Shown: positions 15,487 to 23,759 of the stretch, piece after piece | Layout of the letters: each line of letters begins with the position of its first letter | Position numbering within the stretch: position 1 is the stretch's first letter | From: JAAYKM01 sp964408155 | Lineage (GTDB): Bacteria > Desulfobacterota > Syntrophia > Syntrophales > JAAYKM01 | Assembly: GCA_964408155.1 (NCBI GenBank) | Contig: CAYOYJ010000010.1 | Location: 1-28,195 of the forward strand | Length of the DNA stretch: 28,195 bases | Reading direction: 5' to 3' | Notes under the pieces: generated by a model | Told to the model about the DNA's origin: nothing | The model's input: only the letters and a program-made list of their open reading frames with translations | Database searches by the model: none | Made by a program: the position numbers and the translations under genes

Positions 15487-16359
15487 TTAGGGAATCTTTT
15501 TAAGGTCGTCACGCATCCTCAAGCCCGGCGAAAGGGTCAGGTTTTCCACGGAAAAGCCCCGCCAGTCGCTCCAGGGGGCGCCGGGGAAAACGCTCTGGGA
15601 ACGGATGCGCCAATAACCCGCTGTCTCGATCTTCACATCCGCCGTGGTGATGCCCGCACTCGTTTTCTGATTGGTGGGGGTCAATTTTTTTGTAATAAAG
15701 AACCCTGAAGGGGTATTGGGTTTTGTGAAAGGCTTCCATTGAAATTCAAACGCCACGCCATAATTGGGATTATGCTTGACCATAATCTTGACGGTCGCCG
15801 GCAGGAATCCGTATTTCTGGTTCTGATAGGGAGACTGAATCTCCGGTGCCGCAGGGGTGGTCAAAAGCGGCGAGCTTGGCGGTTGCAGGCTGGCCAGGTA
15901 TTGCCTTTGCGCACTGGACAGAACGGCGGCGCTTCGGGGGTAACTCACCCCGGTCTCCGTGGCGCCGGAGAAAACGGTACAGACCACGCCGGCCTTGATC
16001 CAGGGATTCTCCGGACAATTGCTTGAAGTCTCTGACTTGAGAATGATCGAACTGGTGTTGGCGATGGGTTTATAAATCTTTTCATGGGCGACCTTTGTGC
16101 TTTTGAACCACTCCCCGGTTGCTTTCACCGCCGTCATGGGTGGGCAGGCCACATCCCCGGAACTTGTGTAACCGCAGGTTCCTTCGAATTCGTAAACAAT
16201 TTTGTCCGGCGCCGAGCTTATTTGTTTGGCGCTCGAGACATTGCATACCATGTTTCCGCAGCCTTGACCCTGTGTGTCAAGTGTGGCGGAAAAGGCGGTG
16301 GTTGTTAACACAAGACAAACAAACATGACCATCAGGATACTTATCCATGATTTACCCAT
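15487..16359 (-). CDS. Secreted six-cysteine protein of unknown family, paralog A
   Basis: This 290-residue protein begins with a signal peptide (hydrophobic residues 6-19, likely cleavage after AFSA, about residue 25). The mature part has six Cys at 34, 39, 62, 72, 115 and 127, starting with CGNMVC and CGYTSSGDVAC, so three disulfides are plausible. A Pro-rich linker follows (about 160-180). The C-terminal module of about 90 residues is rich in aromatic residues (FEFQWKPFTKPN, GYWRIRSQSV, APWSDWRGFSVEN) and resembles a fibronectin III-like fold. An AGGAGG site lies 7 bases before ATG 16359. It is the downstream member of a tandem pair with the gene at 16463-17329. I do not recognise the family; export to periplasm or outside is clear, the function is not. 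Confidence 0.8.
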   Translation of the reverse strand: MGKSWISILMVMFVCLVLTTTAFSATLDTQGQGCGNMVCNVSSAKQISSAPDKIVYEFEGTCGYTSSGDVACPPMTAVKATGEWFKSTKVAHEKIYKPIANTSSIILKSETSSNCPENPWIKAGVVCTVFSGATETGVSYPRSAAVLSSAQRQYLASLQPPSSPLLTTPAAPEIQSPYQNQKYGFLPATVKIMVKHNPNYGVAFEFQWKPFTKPNTPSGFFITKKLTPTNQKTSAGITTADVKIETAGYWRIRSQSVFPGAPWSDWRGFSVENLTLSPGLRMRDDLKKIP

Positions 16360-16462
16360 GACACCCTCCTTCTTTTTTCAGTTTGAGTTATCCGATCTTT
16401 GACTCTTCCCTCAGGTTTGCCCACAAATTCCCCCAACCGAATCTTTTCGAGGCGTAATCCGT

Positions 16463-17329
16463 TTATTTCCCCTTCTGCTTGACATTTATAAAGTCGAAGG
16501 AAACGTATTTATTTTCAACAGAAAAAAATGTCCAGTCACTCCATGGGGCAGCTGGTACGACACTCTGGGTACGCATGCGCCAATATCCGCTTGTGTCGAT
16601 CTTGACCTCCGCCGTTGTTACGCCGGACACAGTTTTAACATTCGACGGCGTCATTTTCTTCGCTACAAAGAAACCTGGCGGAGAGTTGGGCTTGGTGAAA
16701 GGCTTCCATTGGAATTCATAATTTAAGCCATAGGAGGGGTTGTGTTTTATTTCAAGCTTGACCAGTGCTGGTGTTACCACGAAAGTGGTGTTTTGTGCAG
16801 GCATGACAATAACGGGCGCAGTGGGTGCTGTATAAATGGAGCCCGAGGGTTTTGCATTGGCCAGGGCATTCCGCTGTGCATTGTTGAGCAAGAAGGCACT
16901 GCGGGGGTAAAGTATGCCCGTCTCGGCGATCCCGGAAATGACGGAGCATGAAAAACTTGCGTTGAGCCAGGGATTTCCTTTGGGACAGTTGCTTGACGTT
17001 TTGGAATGCACTGTCACAGAGGACGTCTTTCCGATCGGGGAAAAGATTTTTTCATAAGCGATTTTGGTATGTTTATTCCATATGCCGATTGCCTTGACTG
17101 GGGTTTGGGACGCACATGCGACATCGGATGCACCCTGATAACCGCATTGGCCAGTAAATTCATACACCAGTCTGTCCGGCAGATCACTTTTCAGCACGGC
17201 AGAGGCCACCGTGCAAATCATAGAACCACATGCAGAACCGTTAGCGTTGAGATCCATTATGGCAAATCCCGAGGAAGAAAAAACATGTAGAAACACTATA
17301 CCGATTATTCCGATCCATACTTTGCGCAT
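16463..17329 (-). CDS. Secreted six-cysteine protein of unknown family, paralog B
   Basis: This 288-residue protein is a close paralog of the next gene downstream. It has a signal peptide (hydrophobic residues 5-17, likely cleavage near FA-I, about 23). Its six Cys are at 34, 39, 62, 72, 115 and 128, nearly the same numbers as in paralog A. The C-terminal module is also shared (NYEFQWKPFTKPN, GYWRMRTQSV, APWSDWTFFSVEN). The N-terminal domain is more divergent than the C-terminal one. The start is ATG 17329, with GGGGGTAA before it; the frame is open to 17479 but that extension would overlap lnt and hide the signal peptide. The pair lies 59 bp after the end of lnt and may be transcribed from its own promoter. 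Function unknown. Confidence 0.8.
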   Translation of the reverse strand: MRKVWIGIIGIVFLHVFSSSGFAIMDLNANGSACGSMICTVASAVLKSDLPDRLVYEFTGQCGYQGASDVACASQTPVKAIGIWNKHTKIAYEKIFSPIGKTSSVTVHSKTSSNCPKGNPWLNASFSCSVISGIAETGILYPRSAFLLNNAQRNALANAKPSGSIYTAPTAPVIVMPAQNTTFVVTPALVKLEIKHNPSYGLNYEFQWKPFTKPNSPPGFFVAKKMTPSNVKTVSGVTTAEVKIDTSGYWRMRTQSVVPAAPWSDWTFFSVENKYVSFDFINVKQKGK

Positions 17330-17388
17330 CGCTGTTACCCCCGTCACATCAATGTGTTGGTTTAATAGATGAAAAGTCGGTGTCGTGC

Positions 17389-18975
17389 CTATACGACTTT
17401 TCCCGCCAAGCGTTTTTTGGTCGCAATTCCGTCTCTGTGAAACAGCCTGACTGATTGAAACAAAGAAAAGAGCAAGCACAAGAAGGTAAAAACATCACCA
17501 TATTGCGTGTACGTTGTACCACCGCTTCCCTTTGAAATCAAGGCACTTGCGATGCCGGTTGAAAATATGCGGTTGACCTCGGCCGCCGGTCTCCCCCAGG
17601 AATCGAAAATGACGGACGGGCCTGTATTGGAAGCGACGACGACCGGGGTCCGGTTTTCAACCGCCCGAAATTGAGAGGAGATATTGTGCTGTCGTGGAGC
17701 GGCGGAGCGTCCGAAGTGGTTGTCATTGGTGAGCTGGACCAGGATATGGGCTCCGTCTTGCACGAGGGGGCGGACAAAGTTGGAGAACAGGTTCTCCCAG
17801 CAGATGATGGGCGCAATTTTTAAGTCTTTTTGGGGATATACGTATCCCGATTTTTCGCCTGCCGTGATGTGGAAGCTCTTGTCGACGATCCAGGACGGCC
17901 ATTTGAGCCAGGGTTGCCCCGGCATGTACTCGGCAAACGGGACGAGCAATTGTTTGCGATAGGGCGGAGACAGCGTTCCATCCGGAAGGACAAGATAGGC
18001 CGAATTGTAGGATCGGGTGCCGAATTTGGCAAGGTGTTCGTTCGGGTCGGCCGGAAGAGAATATTTTTCAAACTCCGAAGTTCCTAAAATAAGAGGGATT
18101 TTTGTTGAATTCACCAGTTTTTTCACGCGTTCCGTCTGGATAGGTTCGTTGGGGAAACCGCGGAGGGCCGTCTCCGGCCAGACAATGAATGCCGGTTTTC
18201 GGCGTGCCGCCTTCCGGGTCCAATGTTCCAGCCGCACCAGAGAGGCGAGGCGTCCCGCGGCGGTCTTCCTTTCGCTTAAGAGGATGCGGGGCTGGACCAC
18301 GGCAATCTGGATGGTTTGTCCCGGAGCAGCTGTTTTGTTCATCTCGTAGTAACCCCACGACCAGGCGGCCAATATCAGGACGGAAACAACCAGGGCGATG
18401 CGCCAGGCGCGGTTGAAAATAAGTTCATAGAGTGCCATGTTCGCCATGACCAGCAGAAACGTGACGCCGTATTCTCCGGTAAGGGTCATGATCTGCAGAA
18501 GAGGCAGGTTCTGATGCTGGGTGTAGGCCATATTACCCCAGGGAAAGGCCAGAAATCCGGCATGGGCTTTGACGAAATCCAGAGAAACCCAGAGGGCCGG
18601 GGCAACGATCAAGACGGACAGTTTTGTACGCCTGAAAAAAGCCAGCGCACCGCACCACACCGCCGGATAAAGGCCCAGGTAAAAGGCGAGCAGCATGAAA
18701 TGAACCCCGCGGAATCCCGGAACGTTGAAAATCCATGAGAAAACAAGGGCATGGGCGATCATGCCGAAGCTCAGGCCGATCAAAGAGGATGAAAGCGGTC
18801 CCACGCCCTGACAGGCAACAATCAAGGGGACGAGAACGATCCAGGCCAGCCGGCCCTGATCGGGATTCGGCAGGGATAAAAAAAGAAGACCGGCGGAGAA
18901 ACAGGCCAAGGTAATGCGCCAAAGAATGGATTTCATTACATTAACTGTAACGTTTTTCGTGGCGGCCCTCTCCAT
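17389..18975 (-). CDS. lnt: Apolipoprotein N-acyltransferase
   Basis: The 528-residue protein has about seven hydrophobic segments in its first 210 residues, followed by a periplasmic nitrilase domain. The catalytic triad is visible as Glu268 (VWPETAL), Lys341 (YRKQLLVPFAEYMP) and Cys392 (IICWENLF); Glu349 is also conserved. Most Lnt proteins read CYE at the nucleophile, and here it is CWE. It adds the third acyl chain to the N-terminal Cys of lipoproteins in the inner membrane. The start is uncertain: ATG 18975 gives a 13-residue extension before an in-frame ATG at 18936, and neither has a clear ribosome-binding site. It follows murI by 33 bp, so the two are probably co-transcribed. Confidence 0.93.
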   Translation of the reverse strand: MERAATKNVTVNVMKSILWRITLACFSAGLLFLSLPNPDQGRLAWIVLVPLIVACQGVGPLSSSLIGLSFGMIAHALVFSWIFNVPGFRGVHFMLLAFYLGLYPAVWCGALAFFRRTKLSVLIVAPALWVSLDFVKAHAGFLAFPWGNMAYTQHQNLPLLQIMTLTGEYGVTFLLVMANMALYELIFNRAWRIALVVSVLILAAWSWGYYEMNKTAAPGQTIQIAVVQPRILLSERKTAAGRLASLVRLEHWTRKAARRKPAFIVWPETALRGFPNEPIQTERVKKLVNSTKIPLILGTSEFEKYSLPADPNEHLAKFGTRSYNSAYLVLPDGTLSPPYRKQLLVPFAEYMPGQPWLKWPSWIVDKSFHITAGEKSGYVYPQKDLKIAPIICWENLFSNFVRPLVQDGAHILVQLTNDNHFGRSAAPRQHNISSQFRAVENRTPVVVASNTGPSVIFDSWGRPAAEVNRIFSTGIASALISKGSGGTTYTQYGDVFTFLCLLFSLFQSVRLFHRDGIATKKRLAGKVV

Positions 18976-19008
18976 TAAGAAAATTGCATTGCTAAAAAAA
19001 TCGAGCGC

Positions 19009-19815
19009 TTACAATTTTACCACTTGGACATTCGGCATCGTTCTCCCCAGAAAATGCTCCCCGATATGACGGAATCTCAGGGGCACGTCGGTCACATAGA
19101 ATTGATAGTCCGGGACGGCATGGTCAGGGTTGGCCAGATTCTTTCCCGCCAGCAGTTCAGCCGTGATGGAGGCCATGGCTTCGGCGGAATCGACCAGTTG
19201 AATGTCGGGACCGACAAGATCTTTCAAAAGGGCCTTTAACAGCGGGTAATGGGTGCAACCCAGGACAAGAGCGTCGATGTCTTCCGCTAGGGCCGGCCTC
19301 AGGTACTCCAGGGCCGTAAGTCGGGTCACTTCATGATCCCACCAGCCCTCTTCCACGAGCGGTACAAACAAGGGGCATGCCTGGGAGAAGATCCGGATGG
19401 ACGGATCGAGGGCATGGATCGCCCGGGCATAGGCGTTGCTGTTGATGGTCGCCATGGTGCCGATGACGCCGATGCTTTTGGTGCGGGTATGGGCTACCGC
19501 TGTTTGGGCGCCCGCCTCGATTACGTCAAGAACCGGGACAAGGGAAAGATCCTTCACGGCCTGATGGGCCACCGCCGCCATGGTGTTGCAGGCGATGATA
19601 AGGAGCTTCACTTCCTGCTTCAACAGAAATTCGGTGATCTGGGTGGCGTAGCGATTGATGGTTTCCACGGACTTGATACCGTAGGGCACCCGGGCCGTAT
19701 CGCCGAAATAGATGATATTTTCAAAAGGGAGCCGTTCCATCAGGGCGCGGACAACAGTGAGTCCGCCGATACCGGAGTCGAAGACGCCGATGGGATGCCG
19801 GGCGTGCGGGATCAT
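19009..19815 (-). CDS. murI: Glutamate racemase
   Basis: The 268-residue product matches MurI in length and motifs: GVFDSGIGGLTV with Asp13 and Ser14, the first catalytic cysteine Cys76 in IIACNTMAA, and the second, Cys187, in LGCTHYPLL with His189. It converts L-glutamate to D-glutamate for peptidoglycan. A CAGGAG site lies 7 bases before ATG 19815. The gene is 42 bases after the TPP-enzyme gene and 33 bases before lnt, in an apparent operon. Confidence 0.96.
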   Translation of the reverse strand: MIPHARHPIGVFDSGIGGLTVVRALMERLPFENIIYFGDTARVPYGIKSVETINRYATQITEFLLKQEVKLLIIACNTMAAVAHQAVKDLSLVPVLDVIEAGAQTAVAHTRTKSIGVIGTMATINSNAYARAIHALDPSIRIFSQACPLFVPLVEEGWWDHEVTRLTALEYLRPALAEDIDALVLGCTHYPLLKALLKDLVGPDIQLVDSAEAMASITAELLAGKNLANPDHAVPDYQFYVTDVPLRFRHIGEHFLGRTMPNVQVVKL

Positions 19816-19857
19816 TTGTAACTCCTGGATCTTTTTATCAATAAAGACATTCTTTTC

Positions 19858-21018
19858 TCACCTTTCCCGGTAGTCGGCCACGACAATGGCCAGCGTTTCG
19901 GAGGCCGCAGCGGCCTGCAGAGAGGTCCGGACTACTTCGGGATCGCCGGGGTTGTTTATCCTTATTATATGGTTGCCGTAAGGGGCCAAAGTCCGCTCCA
20001 GGGTGCCTTCAGGGATGACCTGTCCGCCGGTCGTTTCCGCTTTCCCGTTGTTAAAAAGGAGGACTTTCAGCGGGATATTTCTCTGGATCGCTTCGTTAAC
20101 CCCTAGATGTCCGGCGGCGATGAAGGAAAAATCTCCCGTGACGGCCCAGACCGTTTTGTGTCCCGCCAGATAGGCGCCGATGGCCAGGGAGACGCTGCCC
20201 CCCATGTAAGTGGTGAGGTCCACGCAGTCAAAGGGCGGACAGCCGAACAGGCAGGTGATCCCCGTGTCGGCGGCAACGACATTGCCCCGGAAGTCCCGGA
20301 AAACAGAAAAAAGAGGGATGTAGCGTGACATGGCCGGTTTCCACTTATCCGGTAGATCGTCGGGAATGGCGGGAACAGGCGGTTTTAACAGGGCGTCGAT
20401 GCTCTGACCGGTCCGCTTCGCCCGCAGGACTTCGTACTGATAGGCGCCGAAGGAAGGGCAGAGGATGTGTCGGGTGATGTCCCGGATGTACTTTTTTTCA
20501 CACGGCGGCGGGGTTGCCTCTGAGGGGGATACGTCCTGATCCATTTCATCTGAATCGACAATCACCGCGACAGGCAGGCCGAGACGCTCCGATTCCGCAA
20601 AAGCAAAGAAGATTATCTCCCGCATGCTGTCCTTACGGGTATGACGAAAAGGGACCCCCATTCCGGTCAACAGCGGAGCACTGTTCAGAATGCTGTCGGA
20701 ATGTTTTCCCAGGGAATCCTCCAGGACCAAAATGACCAATCCTGCGGTCGTGCCTGCAAAAAGCGCATCGACGACACTGTTGGCCGCTTTGGCCAAGCCG
20801 TGGCTCTTCATCATGGCGCATGCTCGTCTGCCCGTCAACGCCGCCCCGTGGGCGAGAGAGAAGGCGACCTCCTCATGAAATGAAAAGGGATACCGCAGGG
20901 GACTTAACGAGCAGAAATGATTGTGGATATCCTGTCCCCCCGTGGCGGGGACATAAGTCAACAACGTATCGGCATCGAAAAGGGCTTGGCCGATAATCTG
21001 AGAAACCCGTTCAGTCAT
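19858..21018 (-). CDS. TPP-dependent enzyme, short IorA-like (indolepyruvate oxidoreductase alpha-type)
   Basis: The 386-residue protein resembles the two TPP-binding domains of indolepyruvate:ferredoxin oxidoreductase alpha subunits. The PYR-type domain has SFHEEVAFSLAHGAAL (with the cofactor-activating Glu) and the AGTTAGLVILVLEDSLGKHS segment. The PP-type domain has VAADTGITCLFGCPP, TYMGGSVSLAIGA and the Mg/TPP motif GDFSFIAAG...NN. IorA proteins are about 600 residues and end in a ferredoxin-like 4Fe-4S domain; this one lacks it, and no beta subunit is nearby. It may therefore be a decarboxylase or ligase rather than an oxidoreductase. I start it at ATG 21018; the frame extends to a TTG at 21084 without support. 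It lies between rtcB and murI, with a 101-bp gap before it. The substrate is unknown. Confidence 0.75.
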   Translation of the reverse strand: MTERVSQIIGQALFDADTLLTYVPATGGQDIHNHFCSLSPLRYPFSFHEEVAFSLAHGAALTGRRACAMMKSHGLAKAANSVVDALFAGTTAGLVILVLEDSLGKHSDSILNSAPLLTGMGVPFRHTRKDSMREIIFFAFAESERLGLPVAVIVDSDEMDQDVSPSEATPPPCEKKYIRDITRHILCPSFGAYQYEVLRAKRTGQSIDALLKPPVPAIPDDLPDKWKPAMSRYIPLFSVFRDFRGNVVAADTGITCLFGCPPFDCVDLTTYMGGSVSLAIGAYLAGHKTVWAVTGDFSFIAAGHLGVNEAIQRNIPLKVLLFNNGKAETTGGQVIPEGTLERTLAPYGNHIIRINNPGDPEVVRTSLQAAAASETLAIVVADYRER

Positions 21019-21119
21019 GGGTCGTTTCCAATTCCTTTCCTGTCTGGTTAATTTAAAGCAACGCGAAACGCTTTTCTTAGGCAACCTACCAGAAATTCAA
21101 AGGAATTGCCACCGGAAGT

Positions 21120-22562
21120 TCAGCCTTTTATACACCCCAGAGCCCGAAGCCGAGCCACTTTCTTGGCAATTCCAGCCCGGTGGACGACGTCCACCACCCA
21201 GTCCAGGTTCTTGTAAGCCTCGGGGATTTCCTCCGCAAGCGTGCCACGGCCGCTGGCCATGACAATAACCCCTTTGTCGGCCATGTCTTTCGTGATAGAC
21301 CGGCCCCGACTGGATTTCGTTGCTTGGGCGCGGCTCATGACACGGCCCGCACCGTGGCAGGAACTGCCGAAGGTTTCTTCCAGGGCCTTGGTCGTTCCGG
21401 TCAGGACATAGGATCCGCTTCCCATATCACCGGGAATCAGGACAGGCTGGCCGATATTCCGGTAGGCGGCGGGGACCAGGGGATGTCCGGCGGGCAGGGC
21501 GCGGGTTGCCCCCTTGCGGTGGACGCAGAGGGTGCGGTCTTTGCCGTCCACGGGCAGGGTTTCAAGCTTGGCGATATTGTGACAGATGTCGTAAAGAAGC
21601 CGCATGCCCAAAGCCTTCGGACTCATGCTGAGGGTTTTTTCAAAGGCTTCCCGGACCCAGTGCATGAGCAGTTGCCGGTTGGTCCAGGCATAATTGGCGG
21701 CGCAGGCCATGGCGGCCAGATAGTCCTGTCCGCGGGGGGTGGAGAGGTAGGCGCAGGCGAGCTGACGATCCGGAAGTTCGATGTCCAACTCACCGAGATG
21801 TTTGACCATGCGGGCCAGATAGTCATCACAGACCTGGTGCCCCAGGCCCCGGGAACCGCTGTGGAGCATGACGGTGATCTGCCCTTTTTCAAGGCCGTAA
21901 GCCCTTGCCGCGGCAGGGTCAAAAATTTCCTCCACGACTTCGATTTCCAGAAAATGGTTGCCGGACCCGAGTGTGCCCAGTTGTTCCCTGCCCCTTTCCA
22001 TAGCCCGGGGGCTGACCTTGTCCGGATCGGCCCCCGCCAGGGCACCCCCCTCTTCCGTGTGATCAAGGTCTTCTGCGGAGCCGTAGCCGTGATCGACGGC
22101 CCAGCGGGCGCCGTCTGTAAGCACGCGTCTTTCGTCCTTCTGCTTTAGCTTGATAGGGCCGGTCGAGCCGACACCGGAGGGGACATGCTGAAACAGCGCC
22201 GTCACCAGATCCTTCAGGCGCGGCCGAATTTCCTGATGTGTGAGATATGTGGTCATGAGGCGACAGCCGCAGTTGATATCGTAGCCCACGCCGCCGGGGG
22301 AGATGATGCCTTCCCGGGCATCGAAGGCGGCAACCCCGCCAATAGGAAAACCATACCCCCAGTGCATGTCCGGCATGGCCAGAGAATATTTAACAATGCC
22401 GGGTAGATGAGCGACGTTGGCCACTTGTTTCGGACTTTCGTCCTTGCCCATGGCCCGCAGGAGGCGTTCGCTGGCGTAGAGAATGCCCGGGACACGCATG
22501 CCCCCCTGGCGGGGGATCTGCCACCGGAAATCGTCCAGACGTTCCATTTTAATCTCAGACAT
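21120..22562 (-). CDS. rtcB: RNA-splicing ligase RtcB
   Basis: The 480-residue protein is a full-length RtcB 3'-phosphate/5'-hydroxyl RNA ligase. Metal-binding DINCGCRL holds Asp95 and Cys98, at the same numbers as in the Pyrococcus enzyme. LGSGNHFLEI, HSGSRGLGHQV and SSCHGAGRVMSR follow in the expected order; the last contains the His that is guanylylated. It joins broken RNA ends using GTP and Mn2+, in tRNA repair or splicing. The archease gene upstream overlaps it by 8 bases, giving strong genetic evidence of a functional pair. The start is ATG 22562; a GTG at 22565 immediately before it is also in frame. Absence of RtcA and an RtcR regulator suggests it is not under the E. coli type of control. 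Confidence 0.96.
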   Translation of the reverse strand: MSEIKMERLDDFRWQIPRQGGMRVPGILYASERLLRAMGKDESPKQVANVAHLPGIVKYSLAMPDMHWGYGFPIGGVAAFDAREGIISPGGVGYDINCGCRLMTTYLTHQEIRPRLKDLVTALFQHVPSGVGSTGPIKLKQKDERRVLTDGARWAVDHGYGSAEDLDHTEEGGALAGADPDKVSPRAMERGREQLGTLGSGNHFLEIEVVEEIFDPAAARAYGLEKGQITVMLHSGSRGLGHQVCDDYLARMVKHLGELDIELPDRQLACAYLSTPRGQDYLAAMACAANYAWTNRQLLMHWVREAFEKTLSMSPKALGMRLLYDICHNIAKLETLPVDGKDRTLCVHRKGATRALPAGHPLVPAAYRNIGQPVLIPGDMGSGSYVLTGTTKALEETFGSSCHGAGRVMSRAQATKSSRGRSITKDMADKGVIVMASGRGTLAEEIPEAYKNLDWVVDVVHRAGIAKKVARLRALGCIKG

Positions 22563-22974
22563 CACAGATCACCCGTCCTTTCCAGCCCTTTCGGGTTTGT
22601 TCAACTGAAGCCTGATGATACGTAACCGCCTTGATTTCCTTGTAAATCATATGCTTTTCGGTGTTGAAAGATTCCCCCCGGATCTTTACCCGCACAAAAC
22701 CGGGTTGAAATTCATCGAAATGAACCTCGCGCGGCAGGAAACCCTCGCCATTGATCAGGTAGAGGACCTCCCGCAAAAAGTTGATGAACAAACCGGTCCG
22801 ATCGTCCCCCCGGATGGAGAAATGCCTTTCTGTCACAGAGGCGATCTTTTCAAGATCCGTGGTCAGGGCGACCAGGGCCAGTGCGGCATGAGCAAAAAGA
22901 GCCGTTTCCGTTTCACCGAACACCTCAATGCCCAGGTCTGCCGTATGATCGAAGAGACGAAAGGTTTTTTCCAC
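22555..22974 (-). CDS. Archease (RtcB cofactor)
   Basis: The 139-residue protein fits archease in size and sequence. It opens FRLFDHTADLGIEVFGET, where the Asp of DHTADLG is a conserved metal ligand, has the FINFLREVLYL segment, and ends in RVICDV, whose Asp138 is the second conserved acidic residue. Archease speeds guanylylation of RtcB and allows multiple turnover. The stop overlaps the rtcB start by 8 bases. A GTGGAAAAAA sequence precedes ATG 22974. It is the first gene of this minus-strand run. Confidence 0.93.
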   Translation of the reverse strand: MEKTFRLFDHTADLGIEVFGETETALFAHAALALVALTTDLEKIASVTERHFSIRGDDRTGLFINFLREVLYLINGEGFLPREVHFDEFQPGFVRVKIRGESFNTEKHMIYKEIKAVTYHQASVEQTRKGWKGRVICDV

Positions 22975-23044
22975 GCAGGTTACCGCCGTTTAAAATAAGG
23001 TTGGATCATTTTGTACCACAGGGAAACATAAAAGAAAATGCACG

Positions 23045-23081
23045 AAAAGGCAGTCCCGGTTTTGACTTAATCGGGACTGCC
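23045..23081 (-). terminator. Intrinsic terminator of the Spy/ZraP-like gene
   Basis: On the minus strand the perfect 10-bp stem GGCAGTCCCG / CGGGACTGCC (23072-23081 and 23049-23058) is followed directly by TTTT (23048-23045). It begins about 36 bases after the stop at 23117, separating this gene from the archease-rtcB run downstream. Confidence 0.8.
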
Positions 23082-23116
23082 CGTCAAAGGGGGGAGGGAT
23101 GAACTACATGATCACT

Positions 23117-23620
23117 TTACCATCTGCCGGTTCCGGGCCCGCCGAATCCCGGCCCGCTGCCGGGACATCCACCCCGGCCCCTGCCGTATCCGAAGCCCCG
23201 CTCCCGGTTGTTTCTCTGAAATTGGGTTTTCTGCTCCGGGGTCAGAAGGTTCAATGCTTCAAGGCGGAAAGCGGTTCGTTTCTCCTCCATCTGGCTGCGG
23301 AGTGCCTGTACTTCTTTCTGTGCGGTGTTGATCTTTGCCGGATCGGGATTTGTCTCCAGCCAGAGCGTCCTCAACTCATTCCGTTTGACCAACATCTTGT
23401 CCCGCAGGGGTTGTACTTCCTTCCAGTGGTTATCCCGCAGGGTGTCCATCTTGGCCGTCTGGTCTGCCGTCAGGTTCAAACCGTAAAAACCGGCCATCAT
23501 GCCCCGGCCGTCGCAGAACCAGCCGCCGTGCCCACGTCCCCCCCCGTAAGCGAATGCGGCGGTTGCTATCAGACCGATCAGCAGAATGCCTGCCGCGATT
23601 GAGATGCGTCGTTTCATCAT
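23117..23620 (-). CDS. Spy/CpxP/ZraP-like periplasmic metal- or stress-responsive protein
   Basis: The 167-residue protein begins with a signal peptide ending near AFA (residue 24). Next is a Gly/His-rich segment with a Cys (GGGRGHGGWFC), then a mostly helical core with two LTxxQ motifs (LTADQTAKM, LTPEQKTQF) that define the Spy/CpxP/ZraP fold. It ends in a Gly/Pro/Arg-rich tail with one Cys. Family members are periplasmic chaperones or Zn-binding proteins; the His/Gly start and the tail recall ZraP. GGAG lies 5 bases before ATG 23620 and 8 before ATG 23617, so the latter may be the real start. A near-consensus sigma-54 promoter lies just upstream and a terminator just downstream, so it is a single-gene unit. 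Control by a ZraSR-like two-component system is inference; none is encoded here. Confidence 0.82.
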   Translation of the reverse strand: MMKRRISIAAGILLIGLIATAAFAYGGGRGHGGWFCDGRGMMAGFYGLNLTADQTAKMDTLRDNHWKEVQPLRDKMLVKRNELRTLWLETNPDPAKINTAQKEVQALRSQMEEKRTAFRLEALNLLTPEQKTQFQRNNRERGFGYGRGRGGCPGSGPGFGGPGTGRW

Positions 23621-23655
23621 ATTTCTCCTTTCAATAAAGATTTTGACTTTATAGG

Positions 23656-23672
23656 AGCAAAGGGCGTGCCAG
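23656..23672 (-). promoter_or_regulatory. Sigma-54 (-24/-12) promoter of the Spy/ZraP-like gene
   Basis: The minus strand reads CTGGCACGCCCTTTGCT, matching the sigma-54 consensus at the invariant GG (-24) and GC (-12) with the required 10-base spacing and at nearly every other position. The predicted start is about 12 bases after the GC, leaving a short leader with a GGAG site before the gene. Sigma-54 promoters need an AAA+ enhancer-binding protein, which would have to be encoded elsewhere. Confidence 0.82.
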
Positions 23673-23680
23673 CGAAGACG

Positions 23681-23707
23681 ATATGATTTAACTAGCTGTA
23701 ATCATAT
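23681..23707. promoter_or_regulatory. Inverted repeat just upstream of the sigma-54 promoter
   Basis: ATATGATT (23681-23688) and AATCATAT (23700-23707) are exact reverse complements separated by 11 bases. The centre lies about 30 bases upstream of the -24 box. It could be a binding site for an enhancer-binding protein or another regulator, though sigma-54 activator sites usually lie further away. Confidence 0.45.
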
Positions 23708-23759
23708 GAAATAATATTATAGCGGCCCGGAAGCACGGATTGATCGGTTGGGTGTATAG

